In this document: piece after piece, positions 39,320-49,694 of the stretch | How the letters are laid out: each line of letters starts with the position of its first letter | Position numbering within the stretch: position 1 is the stretch's first letter | Assembly (NCBI RefSeq): GCF_004331285.1 | Contig: NZ_SJOH01000001.1 | Span: forward strand, 124,001-188,000 | Direction of reading: 5' to 3' | DNA: 64,000 bases | Origin: Acinetobacter sp. ANC 3781 | GTDB taxonomy: Bacteria; Pseudomonadota; Gammaproteobacteria; Pseudomonadales; Moraxellaceae | Notes under the pieces: generated by a model | Seen by the model: only the letters and a program-made list of their open reading frames with translations | What the model was told of the DNA's origin: nothing | The model's database searches: none | Translations under genes and position numbers: made by a program

Positions 39320-40570
39320 TTAAGCACTGCGACGTGAGTTGACTCGCCCTTTAATCATGGCCGTAATATTACCTTTAGCATATTTAAAGAAAACTTTCAG
39401 TGGCGAGAGTTTTGGATTCGGACGTTTGCCTCGTGCGATCTCTTTAAACTGTGCGGCATACCAGATAATTTCCATGATTGCCATTTTATCGACCATTGGA
39501 ATACCCGTTTTGATTTTATCCACCGCATAACGAACATCCTCTCCAGCAATCAGACGATTGGTTAAATCAGTTTCGACCGCCAACGGACGCGCAATTCCAA
39601 TAAAATCGCATGCACCACTATCCAGTGCAGCATTCATCCCTTCTACCGTACGAAAGCCACCAGTCACCATCAAATGGCATTTTACTTGCTGACGGATCTG
39701 CTCCGCAAAATCGAGGAAATAGGCTTCACGAGCAATGGTGCTAATTTTACGTTTATCTGCTCTAGCTCCAGCCATTGCTGGTGCTTCATAAGTTCCACCA
39801 GAAATTTCGATCAGATCGATTCCCGCTGTATCAATCGCTTTAAAGACTGCAATTACTTCATCTTCAGTAATGCCACCCCGTTGGAAATCCGCTGAATTCA
39901 ATTTTACGGAAATAATAAACTTATCCGAAGTGACTGCTCGTACTGCTTTATAAATTTCCAACAGGAAGCGCATGCGATTTTCAATCGAACCACCCCATTG
40001 ATCCTGACGCTTGTTGGTCAATGGCGATAAAAACTGGCTGATCAGATAACCATGTGCACCATGTAACTGTACACCTTCAAAGCCAGCTTTCTCGCAAATT
40101 TGAGCAGAGGTGGCAAAACGTTGAATAATATCGAGGATTTCCTCTTCAAGTAATTCACGCGGTGTACCAAACGTGGTCGCAAGCATTGGGCTAAAAGGCA
40201 CAGCCGATGGCGCCACGGTTTCTTTATTTAAACCTTTAGGGCACTGACGGCCTGGATGGGACAACTGGATCAGTTGCACCATGCCATGTTTTTTACCGAT
40301 CTCTGCCCATTGCTTCAGCTGAACCAAATCACGCTCTGACTCAATTACCACCACGCCCGGTTCGTTTTTGGCACGGAAGTCCACCATCACATTACCGGTA
40401 ATTGCACAACCCAGACCACCTTTTGCCCAGGCTTCATACAAACCCAAATGCAACTGACCCGGCTGACCTGCATCATTTGCCAAGGCTTCACTCATCGCAC
40501 CTTTAATAATGCGATTTTTAAAGGGAGTATTTCGAATACTGATTGCTTCGGCAAGATGGCTCATATTCAT
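39320..40570 (-). CDS. NADH:flavin oxidoreductase, old-yellow-enzyme family
   Basis: A 416-residue FMN-dependent oxidoreductase of the COG1902 family, related to the barrel half of FadH but without the iron-sulfur and FAD domains. Family features: TPFKNRIIKGAMSE, VQLIQLSHPGRQ, GFEGVQLHGAHGYLISQFLSP with the catalytic His-Gly-Ala-His, ISVKLNSADF, EISGGTYE and GGFRT, where the FMN phosphate binds. The usual tyrosine or histidine proton donor cannot be assigned securely. The substrate is unknown. Ends eight bases from the broken GST gene, convergent with it. Confidence 0.87.
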   Translation of the reverse strand: MNMSHLAEAISIRNTPFKNRIIKGAMSEALANDAGQPGQLHLGLYEAWAKGGLGCAITGNVMVDFRAKNEPGVVVIESERDLVQLKQWAEIGKKHGMVQLIQLSHPGRQCPKGLNKETVAPSAVPFSPMLATTFGTPRELLEEEILDIIQRFATSAQICEKAGFEGVQLHGAHGYLISQFLSPLTNKRQDQWGGSIENRMRFLLEIYKAVRAVTSDKFIISVKLNSADFQRGGITEDEVIAVFKAIDTAGIDLIEISGGTYEAPAMAGARADKRKISTIAREAYFLDFAEQIRQQVKCHLMVTGGFRTVEGMNAALDSGACDFIGIARPLAVETDLTNRLIAGEDVRYAVDKIKTGIPMVDKMAIMEIIWYAAQFKEIARGKRPNPKLSPLKVFFKYAKGNITAMIKGRVNSRRSA

Positions 40571-40664
40571 ATCCTGATTTATTTGTATTTATATAGAGCT
40601 AAGACTCTAAACTGATTATGCCATCCGTCAAGAGCAATTCTGACAATATGACTTGTCAGTAATT

Positions 40665-42254
40665 TTAAACATACTGGCTTGCTTCAATCAATTGACGGGT
40701 ATATTCAGTTTTTGGATTTAAAAATAATTGTTCTGTACTTTGAAATTCCATTACTTGGGCATGACGCAGCACTAACACTTTCTGACACAACGCCTTCACC
40801 ACCTGTAAATCATGGCTGATAAATAAATAACTGATCTGGTGCTCTTGCTGTAAACGTCTGAGCAATTTCACGATTGCACGCTGAGTGGTGCGATCCAGTG
40901 CCGAGGTCGGTTCATCCAGTATCAGTAACTTCGGTCGTAATACCAATGCTCGTGCCAAGGCTACACGCTGACGCTGTCCACCTGACAATTCATGCGGATA
41001 ACGCGTTCTAAAATTGATGGGTAATTCTACTTTTTCCAAAGCTTCATCAATCCGCTGCGATATTTCTGTGGCTGACAGTTTTTTTAACCCCAACCCCTCG
41101 CCAATGGTTTGCTCGACATTCAGCCGCGGATTTAAACTGCTAAATGGGTCTTGAAACACAATCTGAAACTCGGCACGCAATGGTCGTAACTGCTTTTCAT
41201 TACACTGATTTAAATCTGTGCCAAGCAGAACGATTTCACCATCACTTTTAATTAAACGCGTAATCGCCAAAGCCAGCGAACTTTTACCCGAACCACTTTC
41301 GCCGACAATGCCAATTGACTCACCCTGTGCCAACTGCAAATCTAGGGGTTCAACTGCAACAAAGTATTCTTTGACCCGGTTCAGCAATCCTTGCTTAATC
41401 GGAAATTTTACCGCGACATTGTGTAAAGCCAAGATATTGGGACTGTCTGCAATTTGAATTGCTTCACCAAAATCATGATTCAGCAAATCTCGGGTATAGG
41501 CCTGTTTCGGGTTTTTAAAGATTTCCGCAACGCTGCCCTGTTCTTCTACTACGCCTTTATTCATTACAATCACCTGGTCAGCATAGCGACGTACCAGATT
41601 TAGGTCATGGCTAATTAAGATCATCGCCATATTGCGGCTTTGTTGTAATGATTTAAGCAGATGTAATATTTGCGCCTGTAAAGTGACATCTAAAGCGGTA
41701 GTGGGCTCATCAGCAATCAGAATATCCGGATCTAAGGCCAATGCCATGGCAATCATCACCCGTTGACGTTGCCCACCGGAAAGTTCATGCGGATAACGGC
41801 GTAATTTTTCTTTAGGCTCGCTAATTCCGACATCATTCAACAATTCAATAATACGTGCCTGAGTCTTCTGCTTTGACCAGCCTTGCAGCAACAAAGTTTC
41901 ACCAATAATTTTTTCTACCCGATGCAACGGATTTAAAGCCGTCATCGGTTCCTGAAAAATCATGGCAATTTTATGGCCACGAATTTGTCTCAGCTGTTCA
42001 GTTTTAAGGGTCAGCAAATCCTGTTGGCCCAGTCTAGCCTGACCTTTTATTTTTAAGGTGCTCGGTAAAAGCCCCAACACAGCCAGACTACTAATTGACT
42101 TACCGGAACCACTTTCACCGACAATGGCAATGGTTTCACCTGCATGCAGCTGAAAATTCAGGTTATCCACCAAAACCTGCTGTTGATGCTGAATATTAAG
42201 ATGCGCTACAGTTAAGAGCGCTTGCGGATTATTGGCGTCTTGGATCGAATGCAT
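40665..42254 (-). CDS. yejF: Peptide ABC transporter, fused duplicate ATPase
   Basis: Energises the Yej importer. Start at ATG 42254, preceded by GGGGAGG; a TTG at 42272 lies before that site. This gives 529 residues, the E. coli YejF length. Two ATPase domains follow each other: Walker A GESGSGKSISS, signature LSGGQRQRV and Walker B ILIADEPTTALD in the first; GESGSGKSSLA, LSGGQRQRV and LLILDEPTSALD in the second. The oligopeptide-type C-terminal regions follow each. It overlaps yejE by 26 bases, so it is translationally coupled. Confidence 0.94.
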   Translation of the reverse strand: MHSIQDANNPQALLTVAHLNIQHQQQVLVDNLNFQLHAGETIAIVGESGSGKSISSLAVLGLLPSTLKIKGQARLGQQDLLTLKTEQLRQIRGHKIAMIFQEPMTALNPLHRVEKIIGETLLLQGWSKQKTQARIIELLNDVGISEPKEKLRRYPHELSGGQRQRVMIAMALALDPDILIADEPTTALDVTLQAQILHLLKSLQQSRNMAMILISHDLNLVRRYADQVIVMNKGVVEEQGSVAEIFKNPKQAYTRDLLNHDFGEAIQIADSPNILALHNVAVKFPIKQGLLNRVKEYFVAVEPLDLQLAQGESIGIVGESGSGKSSLALAITRLIKSDGEIVLLGTDLNQCNEKQLRPLRAEFQIVFQDPFSSLNPRLNVEQTIGEGLGLKKLSATEISQRIDEALEKVELPINFRTRYPHELSGGQRQRVALARALVLRPKLLILDEPTSALDRTTQRAIVKLLRRLQQEHQISYLFISHDLQVVKALCQKVLVLRHAQVMEFQSTEQLFLNPKTEYTRQLIEASQYV

Positions 42255-43242
42255 CACGTGTCGCCTCCCCAATATAAATTAATAAAGATAGGACAATCGC
42301 CAAGGTAAAGAAGCCCGATAGTGCCAACCACGGTGCATTCAAATTGGATTTACCTTGTAATAATAATTCACCTAAAGATGCCGCATCCGGTGGCAAGCCG
42401 TAGCCTAAAAAGTCTAAGGCGGTCAAAGCGGTGATATTGGCGGTTAACATAAACGGTAACTGCGACAAACTCGAACTCATGGCATTCGGCAAGATATGAC
42501 GCAGCATAATGGTTCGGTCTTCCACACCCAGACTGCGTGCGGCCCGGACATAATCCAGATTACGTGCCTTTAAAAATTCAGCACGAACCAGTCCCACCAA
42601 AGTGGTCCAGCCGAATAACAGCATAATCAGAAACAGCCAGTACACATTCGGAGTAAACATGCTGACCAGAATCATCACCATGAATAGCATCGGTAAACCG
42701 CCCCACACTTCCAGAATGCGCTGACCAAGCAGATCAATCCATCCACCATAATAGCCCTGAATGGCGCCAACGGCGATTCCGAGAATGGCTGAAGCAATGG
42801 TCAAAGCAAAACCAAACAGCAGCGACACACGCAAACCATAGAGTATCCGCGCCAATACATCACGCCCTTGGTCATCCGTGCCTAACCAGTTTTGGGAAGT
42901 CGGTGCAGAGGGTACCGGAACCGCCAGTTCCAGATTAGGTGTTTGGTAGGAGTATTTAATCAGCGGCCAGACTGCCCAGCCTTTCTCGTTAATGAGTTGC
43001 TGTACCACTGGATCTTTATAATCGGCTTCGGTTTCAAAGACACCGCCAAAGGTAGTTTCCGGATAGGATTTTAAAACCGGCACATAAAGTGAATGATCAT
43101 ATTTCACTAACAGCGGTTTATCGTTGGCAATTAATTCAGAAGCCAGCGACAATACAAAAATGACCGTGAAAACAATTAAACAGGCAAAACCAAGTTGATT
43201 TTCCTTAAATCGTTTCAGGCGCGCATGCATTAAAGGCGACAT
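42229..43242 (-). CDS. yejE: Peptide ABC transporter permease
   Basis: Inner-membrane permease of the DppC/OppC type, 337 residues (E. coli YejE 341). An N-terminal membrane segment is followed by a periplasmic domain of about 100 residues and, from residue 130, five or six helices. The ABC permease EAA loop is visible as RAARSLGVEDRTIMLRHILPN. A conserved LGTDDQGRDVLARILYG lies before the membrane domain. Its start overlaps the yejB stop by one base. Confidence 0.94.
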   Translation of the reverse strand: MSPLMHARLKRFKENQLGFACLIVFTVIFVLSLASELIANDKPLLVKYDHSLYVPVLKSYPETTFGGVFETEADYKDPVVQQLINEKGWAVWPLIKYSYQTPNLELAVPVPSAPTSQNWLGTDDQGRDVLARILYGLRVSLLFGFALTIASAILGIAVGAIQGYYGGWIDLLGQRILEVWGGLPMLFMVMILVSMFTPNVYWLFLIMLLFGWTTLVGLVRAEFLKARNLDYVRAARSLGVEDRTIMLRHILPNAMSSSLSQLPFMLTANITALTALDFLGYGLPPDAASLGELLLQGKSNLNAPWLALSGFFTLAIVLSLLIYIGEATRDAFDPRRQ

Positions 43243-44306
43243 TATTCTGCACCTCGCGAATCAAAATTAATACGCGGGTCAATCACCTGATATAGCACAT
43301 CACTAATTAAACGCAGAATCAAACCCAGCAAGGTAAACAGGAACAAGGTTCCAAAAATCACTGGATAATCACGCTGTTGAATGGCTTCAAAACCGAGCAA
43401 GCCCAAACCATCCAAATTAAAGATGATTTCAATAAACAAGTTGCCGACAAAGAAAATACCAATCAGCGCTTCCGGTAAGCCCGCAATTACAATCAACATC
43501 GCATTACGGAATACGTGACCGTATAATACCCTTGATTCGGTTAAACCTTTAGAGCGCGCCGCCAAGACATATTGTTTATTTAATTCTTCCATAAACGAAT
43601 ATTTGGTTAAATAGGTGAGGCTGGCAAAACCACCGATCACCATCGCCAGCAAAGGCAAAGTCATATGCCAGAAATAATCTTTAATTTTTCCCAATACGCT
43701 CAGTTCACTAAAATTTTCTGAAACCAGTCCCTGTAATGGGAACCACTGAAAATAGGAACCACCCGCAAAAAACACGATTAGCAAAACCGCAAAGACAAAA
43801 GAAGGCACCGCATAGCCAACAGCCAGCAACATGGAAGTAGATTTATCAAACAGCATGCCATGTTGGCGGGCTTTTTTAATACCTAAAGGAATCGAGACCA
43901 GATAAATCAGCAAAGTGCTCCATAATCCTAATGATAAGGACACCGGCATTTTTTCCCAGAGCAGTTGGGTCACCGGCTTATCTTTAAAAAAACTGGTGCC
44001 AAAATCGAAAGTGACATAACTTTTCAGCATCATCCAGAAGCGTTCAGGTGCAGGCTGATCAAAACCATATTGCGCTTTAATCTTCCCGACCATTTCTTCA
44101 CTCAAGCCTTTTGCACCCTGATAATTGCTTTTGGTCGCAGCGGTTTCACCACCAGTCGCACCTAGCCCCTGAAAAGCTTCTGCTTGTTGAATGGCTTGCT
44201 CAACCGGACCTCCGGGTGCAATTTGAATCACCACAAAGTTAATCAATAAAATGAAAAACAGTGTCGGAATAATCAGCAGCAGTCTTTTTAATATATATAT
44301 GCCCAT
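43242..44306 (-). CDS. yejB: Peptide ABC transporter permease
   Basis: Inner-membrane permease of the DppB type, 354 residues (E. coli YejB 364). N-terminal helix YILKRLLLIIPTLF, the IQIAPGGPVEQ motif, a periplasmic segment rich in Gly and Ala, then five further helices with the EAA loop AARSKGLTESRVLYGHVFRN. It pairs with YejE to form the channel. It is the second gene of the yejA-B-E-F operon (32 bases after yejA). Confidence 0.94.
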   Translation of the reverse strand: MGIYILKRLLLIIPTLFFILLINFVVIQIAPGGPVEQAIQQAEAFQGLGATGGETAATKSNYQGAKGLSEEMVGKIKAQYGFDQPAPERFWMMLKSYVTFDFGTSFFKDKPVTQLLWEKMPVSLSLGLWSTLLIYLVSIPLGIKKARQHGMLFDKSTSMLLAVGYAVPSFVFAVLLIVFFAGGSYFQWFPLQGLVSENFSELSVLGKIKDYFWHMTLPLLAMVIGGFASLTYLTKYSFMEELNKQYVLAARSKGLTESRVLYGHVFRNAMLIVIAGLPEALIGIFFVGNLFIEIIFNLDGLGLLGFEAIQQRDYPVIFGTLFLFTLLGLILRLISDVLYQVIDPRINFDSRGAE

Positions 44307-44338
44307 CGAAACGACGTTCCTTGTGCCTGTGCTCTTGC

Positions 44339-46177
44339 TTATTGTTGACCTAAATAATGTGTGACTTTTTTTGCTTGTTTCGCATCACTCCACCAATAGT
44401 CAATCCCTGTTGAAAGCTTGGGTTTAACCTTGGGTTGATGATACATGTTCCAGTAGGCAAACCAGTTTTCACCTTTACCATAGGTCGGAATTTGATAATA
44501 ACCGGCACGCAATAAACGATCCAGCACCTTGGTTCTGACCACCAACTCTTCACGATTGGGGGCACGGATCACCTGCTGAATCACAGCATCAATCACCGGA
44601 TTCTTAATACCTGCATAATTATAATTGCCGGGCTGATCTGCCGATGCACTGCCCCAAAACTGCGCCTGCTCATTCCCCGGATTAAGCGACTGTGGCATCA
44701 CACTGGTGGTCATGTCAAAGTCCTTACTGCGCATACGTTCAATGTACTGTGGCACGTCGACATGACGAATGGCCACATCAACGCCCAAACGTTTCATATT
44801 GCGGACAAACGGCATCAGCGTACGTTGTAAACCGTCTTGATGAATTAAAAACTCAATCTGAATCGGCTTGCCTTTGGAATCAAGCAATCGACCTTTTTGA
44901 AAGCTATAACCGGCTTTTAATAAAAGTTGGCGTGCAATCAGCAGATTATTGCGATTAAAACCACTGGCATCAGACCCTGGATATTTCCAGACTTTCAGGA
45001 CACCCTGACGTTGAATCGGATTGAGTTTGGCTAAATACGGTTTGAGAACCTTAAACTCCGCTGAACTTGGGATACCTTTCGCTTCAAGTTCACTATTGGC
45101 AAAGTAACTCTGTAAACGCTGATATTGTCCATAAAACAGGGCTTTATTTTGCCATTCAAAATCGTATGCATAAGTGATGGCTTGGCGGAACTTGATGTCT
45201 TGAAAAGGTGTACGACGAGTATTAAACACAAAACTTTGCGTCGGAATGGGATTCTGATGCTTGAATCTGTATTTTACTACCATCCCTGTCCTTACTGCAG
45301 GAAAATGATATTCCGTAACCCATTTACGCGCAGTAAACTCTTCATGCAGGGTATATTGACCGGACTTAAAACCTTCAAAAGCAATATCGAGACTGCGGTA
45401 ATAAACATACTTCAACCGATCAAAGTTATAACGCCCTTTATTGACCGGTAAATCTTTAGCCCAATAATTCAGGTTACGTTTGTAGGTAATACTGCGACCA
45501 GCATCAATCCGATCAATCAGATACGGTCCCGAACCTAGAATCGGCTGCATGGTGACCCGGGTAAAATCTTTGTTCTGCCAATCTTTTTTAGAATAAATGG
45601 GCAGTTGCGACAAGATCAGCGGCATTTCTGAATTATTGTCAGACTTAAAACTCATCTTTACCGCATACTTGGACAACACTTCGGTTGTATCCAAATCTGC
45701 CAGATACATTTGCAAACCCGGATTAGACTTGTTCTGATACGCATCGAAACTAAATTTCACATCTTCGGCAGTCACTGCACTGCCATCACTAAAACGTGCT
45801 TTGGGGTTTAAATGAAAAATGACATATTTGGTTTTATCTGGATCAAAGGTGACTTTCTCCGCCAACAGTGGATACATCACCCCAGGCTCATCCAGTGACG
45901 CCGACATCAGCGAGTCAAACAAACGATCAACGCCCTCTGTTGAACTGCCTTTGCCATTCATACTATTCAGGTTATCGAATGTGCCATTACTTGCTGTACT
46001 TAAATAACCGCCTTTTGGAGCATAGGCATTTGCATAAGGCATGACCGACAAGCCTGCATATTTCGGCTGGCTATGGATTGCGATATAAGGGGTGGTCTGT
46101 ACTGCAGCCCACAGCCCTTGCGTAAGAAGACTCACCCCACAGGCAAAACCAAAGCGTTTTGCGAAAGCAAATGACAT
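44339..46177 (-). CDS. yejA: Peptide ABC transporter substrate-binding protein
   Basis: Periplasmic solute-binding protein of cluster C, 612 residues (E. coli YejA 604). Signal peptide with cleavage near GLWAAV; SBP family 5 features include KVTFDPDKTKYVIFHLNPKARFSDG, SFVFNTRRTPFQDIKFRQAI and WWSDA near the end. In enterobacteria Yej takes up microcin C and short peptides. The P. aeruginosa relative (Npp) has two binding proteins; here there is one. It is first in the operon. Confidence 0.93.
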   Translation of the reverse strand: MSFAFAKRFGFACGVSLLTQGLWAAVQTTPYIAIHSQPKYAGLSVMPYANAYAPKGGYLSTASNGTFDNLNSMNGKGSSTEGVDRLFDSLMSASLDEPGVMYPLLAEKVTFDPDKTKYVIFHLNPKARFSDGSAVTAEDVKFSFDAYQNKSNPGLQMYLADLDTTEVLSKYAVKMSFKSDNNSEMPLILSQLPIYSKKDWQNKDFTRVTMQPILGSGPYLIDRIDAGRSITYKRNLNYWAKDLPVNKGRYNFDRLKYVYYRSLDIAFEGFKSGQYTLHEEFTARKWVTEYHFPAVRTGMVVKYRFKHQNPIPTQSFVFNTRRTPFQDIKFRQAITYAYDFEWQNKALFYGQYQRLQSYFANSELEAKGIPSSAEFKVLKPYLAKLNPIQRQGVLKVWKYPGSDASGFNRNNLLIARQLLLKAGYSFQKGRLLDSKGKPIQIEFLIHQDGLQRTLMPFVRNMKRLGVDVAIRHVDVPQYIERMRSKDFDMTTSVMPQSLNPGNEQAQFWGSASADQPGNYNYAGIKNPVIDAVIQQVIRAPNREELVVRTKVLDRLLRAGYYQIPTYGKGENWFAYWNMYHQPKVKPKLSTGIDYWWSDAKQAKKVTHYLGQQ

Positions 46178-46206
46178 CTGAAATGGCTCCCTGTCTTTGC
46201 GTATAA

Positions 46207-49200
46207 TTATAAGTTTGGCACTTTAATGACATCACCGATACGCAATTGAGTATTCGGTTGAATCGCGTTCATTTCAGCCAGTTTGCTGCTTTCCAAACCA
46301 TAACGGTTGGCTAGACCAATCAAGGTATCACCGCGTTTGACTTTATAGTCAATCACTGTTTTAGGGACCATGATCTGCTGACCGACACGTAAACCTGCCC
46401 GTGCATTTAGATCATTTAACGATGCCAATTCAGCAACTGTTATTCCGGCCCGACTGGCAATCACATTTAAAGACTCGCCTGGTTTCACAGTATAAGCATC
46501 AGCATTTTTTGATGATTTCATCACTTTTGCTACAGGTTCATCCACTTTAGCTTCTAGCTTTGGAAGATCGCCTTCAATTTTCAAACGTTGCCCACTACGC
46601 ACACTTGAAGTTCGGGTCAAGCCGTTTAGTGCAGATAAATAATCCAGCTGTAAATGATATTTTTTGGCAATACTGCTTAATGTCTCACCTGATTTTACAG
46701 TATGCGTATCTGGCTGTTTGTCGAAGGTCACTTTTTCAATTTTTGCTTCAACTTTGGCTGGAGCTGGTTCTTCACCCGTGAGTTTTAAGCGCTGTCCAGC
46801 ACGCAAGCCTGTATTACGGTTAATGCCATTAATATTGGCAATATAATCCATGCCTAAATTATATTTAGCTGAAATAGCCGACAAACTATCACCCGATTGC
46901 ACGGTGTAATTTTCAGGAACAGTTGAACCTGCAGGAATTTTAAGGGTCTGACCAACTTGCAAGCCGCTGCTATTGGATAATTTATTGAGCTGGGCTAATT
47001 CAGTTAAAGAAATTTTCGACTGTGCAGCAATACTGGATAAAGTATCACCTCGTTGAACACGATAGCTTTCAGTTTTATACGATGGTTCTACACTAGCCGT
47101 TTCTACTTTAACTGCAGTATTTTTTTCTTCTTGCTTCGCTTCTACTTTAGTTTCAGCTTCTTGTAATGGCACATTAATTTTCTGCCCTACTATGAGACTA
47201 CTGCCCGCAGTTAAACCTTTGGTTAAATCTGCCAGCTCCTGATTAGACAAGGCATAACGGTCTGCAATCAGTTTTAAATATTCACCACGTTTGACCACAT
47301 AAGACTTGGTTTTCACTTTGGCATTGAATTTTGCGTTACTGATTTTAGTTTCAGCCAGATCGGAATTACTTGACGCCGTTTCCTTTAACGACAATTTTTG
47401 CCCAACACGCAAACCACTACTGACTGATAGATTATTGTAATCCGCAAGTTGTTTAACTGACATGCCAAACTGGCTAGCCACCCCAGTCAAGCTGTCATTG
47501 GCTTGAACCACATAACTTTCAGGCTGCGCTTTTGACTTATTGCTGGCAGATGTTTCTGTCTGTTTCGGTTTAGCATCATATAGATAAATACTGGTTCCGA
47601 CATAAAGCGCTGATTTTGGATCAATCTGATTCCACTTTGCCACATCACGCCAGTTCAAGCCATTTTTCATGGCAATAACAGCCAAGGTATCTCCTGGAAG
47701 TACAGTATAAGTACTGCGTTTTCCTTTAGGTGCGACCACCACAATTTCTGAATCCGTTTTAACGTAGTTTTTACCTTGGTTACGTTTCGCTTCGTCAGAA
47801 TCAATTTTGGTATTTTCCGCTACCCCTTTAGGATAAGAAAAAGCTTTGGTCAGTTCTTTCCCTTGTTGCTCTGCCACAGATTGACTGGTTTGAATCGCGG
47901 TAAGTTTAATTTTACCGTCAAAAGGATCTATAATTTCTGTACCTTGCGGTGCCAAGGCTTTAAGTTCTGCAACCACTTTATCTTGTTCAGCTTTGCTGGC
48001 TACAGGTTGTAGCACTTGCTCGACTGTTTTATTTTCACCTTCAGCTCTTACTGCAGCCAAAATTTGCTCACGCTCAGCCGAAGACAATGGCGGCTCGACG
48101 GTTACCGGCTTAACATTTGCTACTTGAGTCACGGCGACAGGAATACGGGGCGCACTTGGAATATCGCTATTCGATGCAAACGATGCCAGTGCGGCTGAAC
48201 CTTGAGGGGTAGAAAGAGGTGGCTTTGATGTGGAGGTTGTTGTCACAGGACTCGTAGCTTTAACCGCTGCAGATGCAATAGCTTGAGATGTTTTTGTAGT
48301 CGTCGTGGTTAATACGGGTGGAGCTGTTTTTATCGGATTAATCACTTGAGTGTTTAAGTCAGGCGGATTAGATTTTTCTGGCGTAAAGGGTTTGGCAGTA
48401 CTTGCCCATAAACCACCAGAACTGGAAGATAATTTTTTAAGTCGCGCATCAATTGATGGACTCAGGTCTGCCGGAATAATAATCCGCATTGGGCTTTCAC
48501 TATCAATCAAATCTCCGCGATGCCCTGGATTTAACTGATATAGCTCAGCACGGCTCAAGCCGGTAATTGAAGCAATTTCATTTAAGCTTACCGGACCAAC
48601 AGGCACTTCTCTAAAGTGTGGACGGTTGGCAATAGGAGGCAAAGACACGCCATAGGCGCTCGGGTTTTTAATAATTTGTGCAACTGCAAGAAAGCGTGGC
48701 ACATAGTTCATGGTTTCCTGAGGCAATTTCAGTGACCAGTAATCTGTTGGTAAACCTGCGGCTTTATTACGGTTAATTGCTTGCTGGATACGACCCGGAC
48801 CTGCATTATAAGCCGCCAAAGCCAATTCCCATGAACCAAACTGGTTATACAAGCCACCTAAGAACTCATACGCTGCACGCGTTGACTCAACCACATCACG
48901 GCGACCATCATATAAACTGGTTTGTTTTAAACCATAAATACGGCCGGTACTCGGAATGAATTGCCACATGCCGGCTGCTGCTGCACTACTGGTTGCAGCT
49001 GGGTCATAAGAGCTTTCAATAATCGGCAATAAAGCCAGTTCAGTCGGCAAGCCACGACGCTCGGCTTCTTTCACCGTATGATAAAGATAACGTGAAGCAC
49101 GTGCGCTTAAACGATCCAAATACGGTTGACGTGAAATAAACCAACCGCGCTGCGCTTCAATACGAGAGTCCCAATGGGTTTGATCCATTTTAAAACCTAC

Positions 49201-49476
49201 GGTCATACGCTTCCAAACGTCACCGTGTTTTAAAATAAGCAGACGATCCCCTTCTACCGCGCGCATATCTGTGGCGGAAAGTAAATCTTCCAAAGAGTCC
49301 AAACTATTGGCATCCAGATATCCAGAACCCACCAGTTTCGATTTTGATCCTTGCGTTGCACTTTGGCTTGAGGAACAGCCAGTCAGACCTAGCGCAGCTA
49401 AAGCTGAACCCAATACGGTAATTTTAAAAAATTTGGGTAACAAAGGCTGCCACAAAATCGCGGTTGGTTTATACAT
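46207..49476 (-). CDS. mltD: Lytic murein transglycosylase with eight C-terminal LysM repeats (MltD-like)
   Basis: Cleaves the glycan strand of murein to 1,6-anhydro products from the outer membrane. I use ATG 49476, which begins a lipoprotein signal ending in lipobox LTGC; the longer frame from 49548 has no plausible signal. The SLT domain (about residues 90-240) has the catalytic Glu in PIIESSYDPAATS and AAGMWQFIPSTG. A LysM-like region follows, a Pro/Thr/Ser-rich linker, then eight LysM units, each starting with a YxVxxGDTL-type motif. Length is 1089 residues against 452 for E. coli MltD. Divergent from rnhA-dnaQ, as in E. coli and Pseudomonas synteny. Confidence 0.9.
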   Translation of the reverse strand: MYKPTAILWQPLLPKFFKITVLGSALAALGLTGCSSSQSATQGSKSKLVGSGYLDANSLDSLEDLLSATDMRAVEGDRLLILKHGDVWKRMTVGFKMDQTHWDSRIEAQRGWFISRQPYLDRLSARASRYLYHTVKEAERRGLPTELALLPIIESSYDPAATSSAAAAGMWQFIPSTGRIYGLKQTSLYDGRRDVVESTRAAYEFLGGLYNQFGSWELALAAYNAGPGRIQQAINRNKAAGLPTDYWSLKLPQETMNYVPRFLAVAQIIKNPSAYGVSLPPIANRPHFREVPVGPVSLNEIASITGLSRAELYQLNPGHRGDLIDSESPMRIIIPADLSPSIDARLKKLSSSSGGLWASTAKPFTPEKSNPPDLNTQVINPIKTAPPVLTTTTTKTSQAIASAAVKATSPVTTTSTSKPPLSTPQGSAALASFASNSDIPSAPRIPVAVTQVANVKPVTVEPPLSSAEREQILAAVRAEGENKTVEQVLQPVASKAEQDKVVAELKALAPQGTEIIDPFDGKIKLTAIQTSQSVAEQQGKELTKAFSYPKGVAENTKIDSDEAKRNQGKNYVKTDSEIVVVAPKGKRSTYTVLPGDTLAVIAMKNGLNWRDVAKWNQIDPKSALYVGTSIYLYDAKPKQTETSASNKSKAQPESYVVQANDSLTGVASQFGMSVKQLADYNNLSVSSGLRVGQKLSLKETASSNSDLAETKISNAKFNAKVKTKSYVVKRGEYLKLIADRYALSNQELADLTKGLTAGSSLIVGQKINVPLQEAETKVEAKQEEKNTAVKVETASVEPSYKTESYRVQRGDTLSSIAAQSKISLTELAQLNKLSNSSGLQVGQTLKIPAGSTVPENYTVQSGDSLSAISAKYNLGMDYIANINGINRNTGLRAGQRLKLTGEEPAPAKVEAKIEKVTFDKQPDTHTVKSGETLSSIAKKYHLQLDYLSALNGLTRTSSVRSGQRLKIEGDLPKLEAKVDEPVAKVMKSSKNADAYTVKPGESLNVIASRAGITVAELASLNDLNARAGLRVGQQIMVPKTVIDYKVKRGDTLIGLANRYGLESSKLAEMNAIQPNTQLRIGDVIKVPNL

Positions 49477-49694
49477 AAAGAAATCCAGACAACTCGTATA
49501 AAATTTATTTTTTAGATATGCCATTGTAGTGAAGCATGTCTTAGACACAAGGCAATAATTTAGCGCGATTTCACTATAAATGTTACAAGAAATTAAAAAA
49601 TAAGCATGTTATACAGTTCAAAAGTGCAATTGCGTTATACAATATACTATTGACGCTGTTCAATTTGACTTTCACTCGTTCGGATTCGGTTTAT

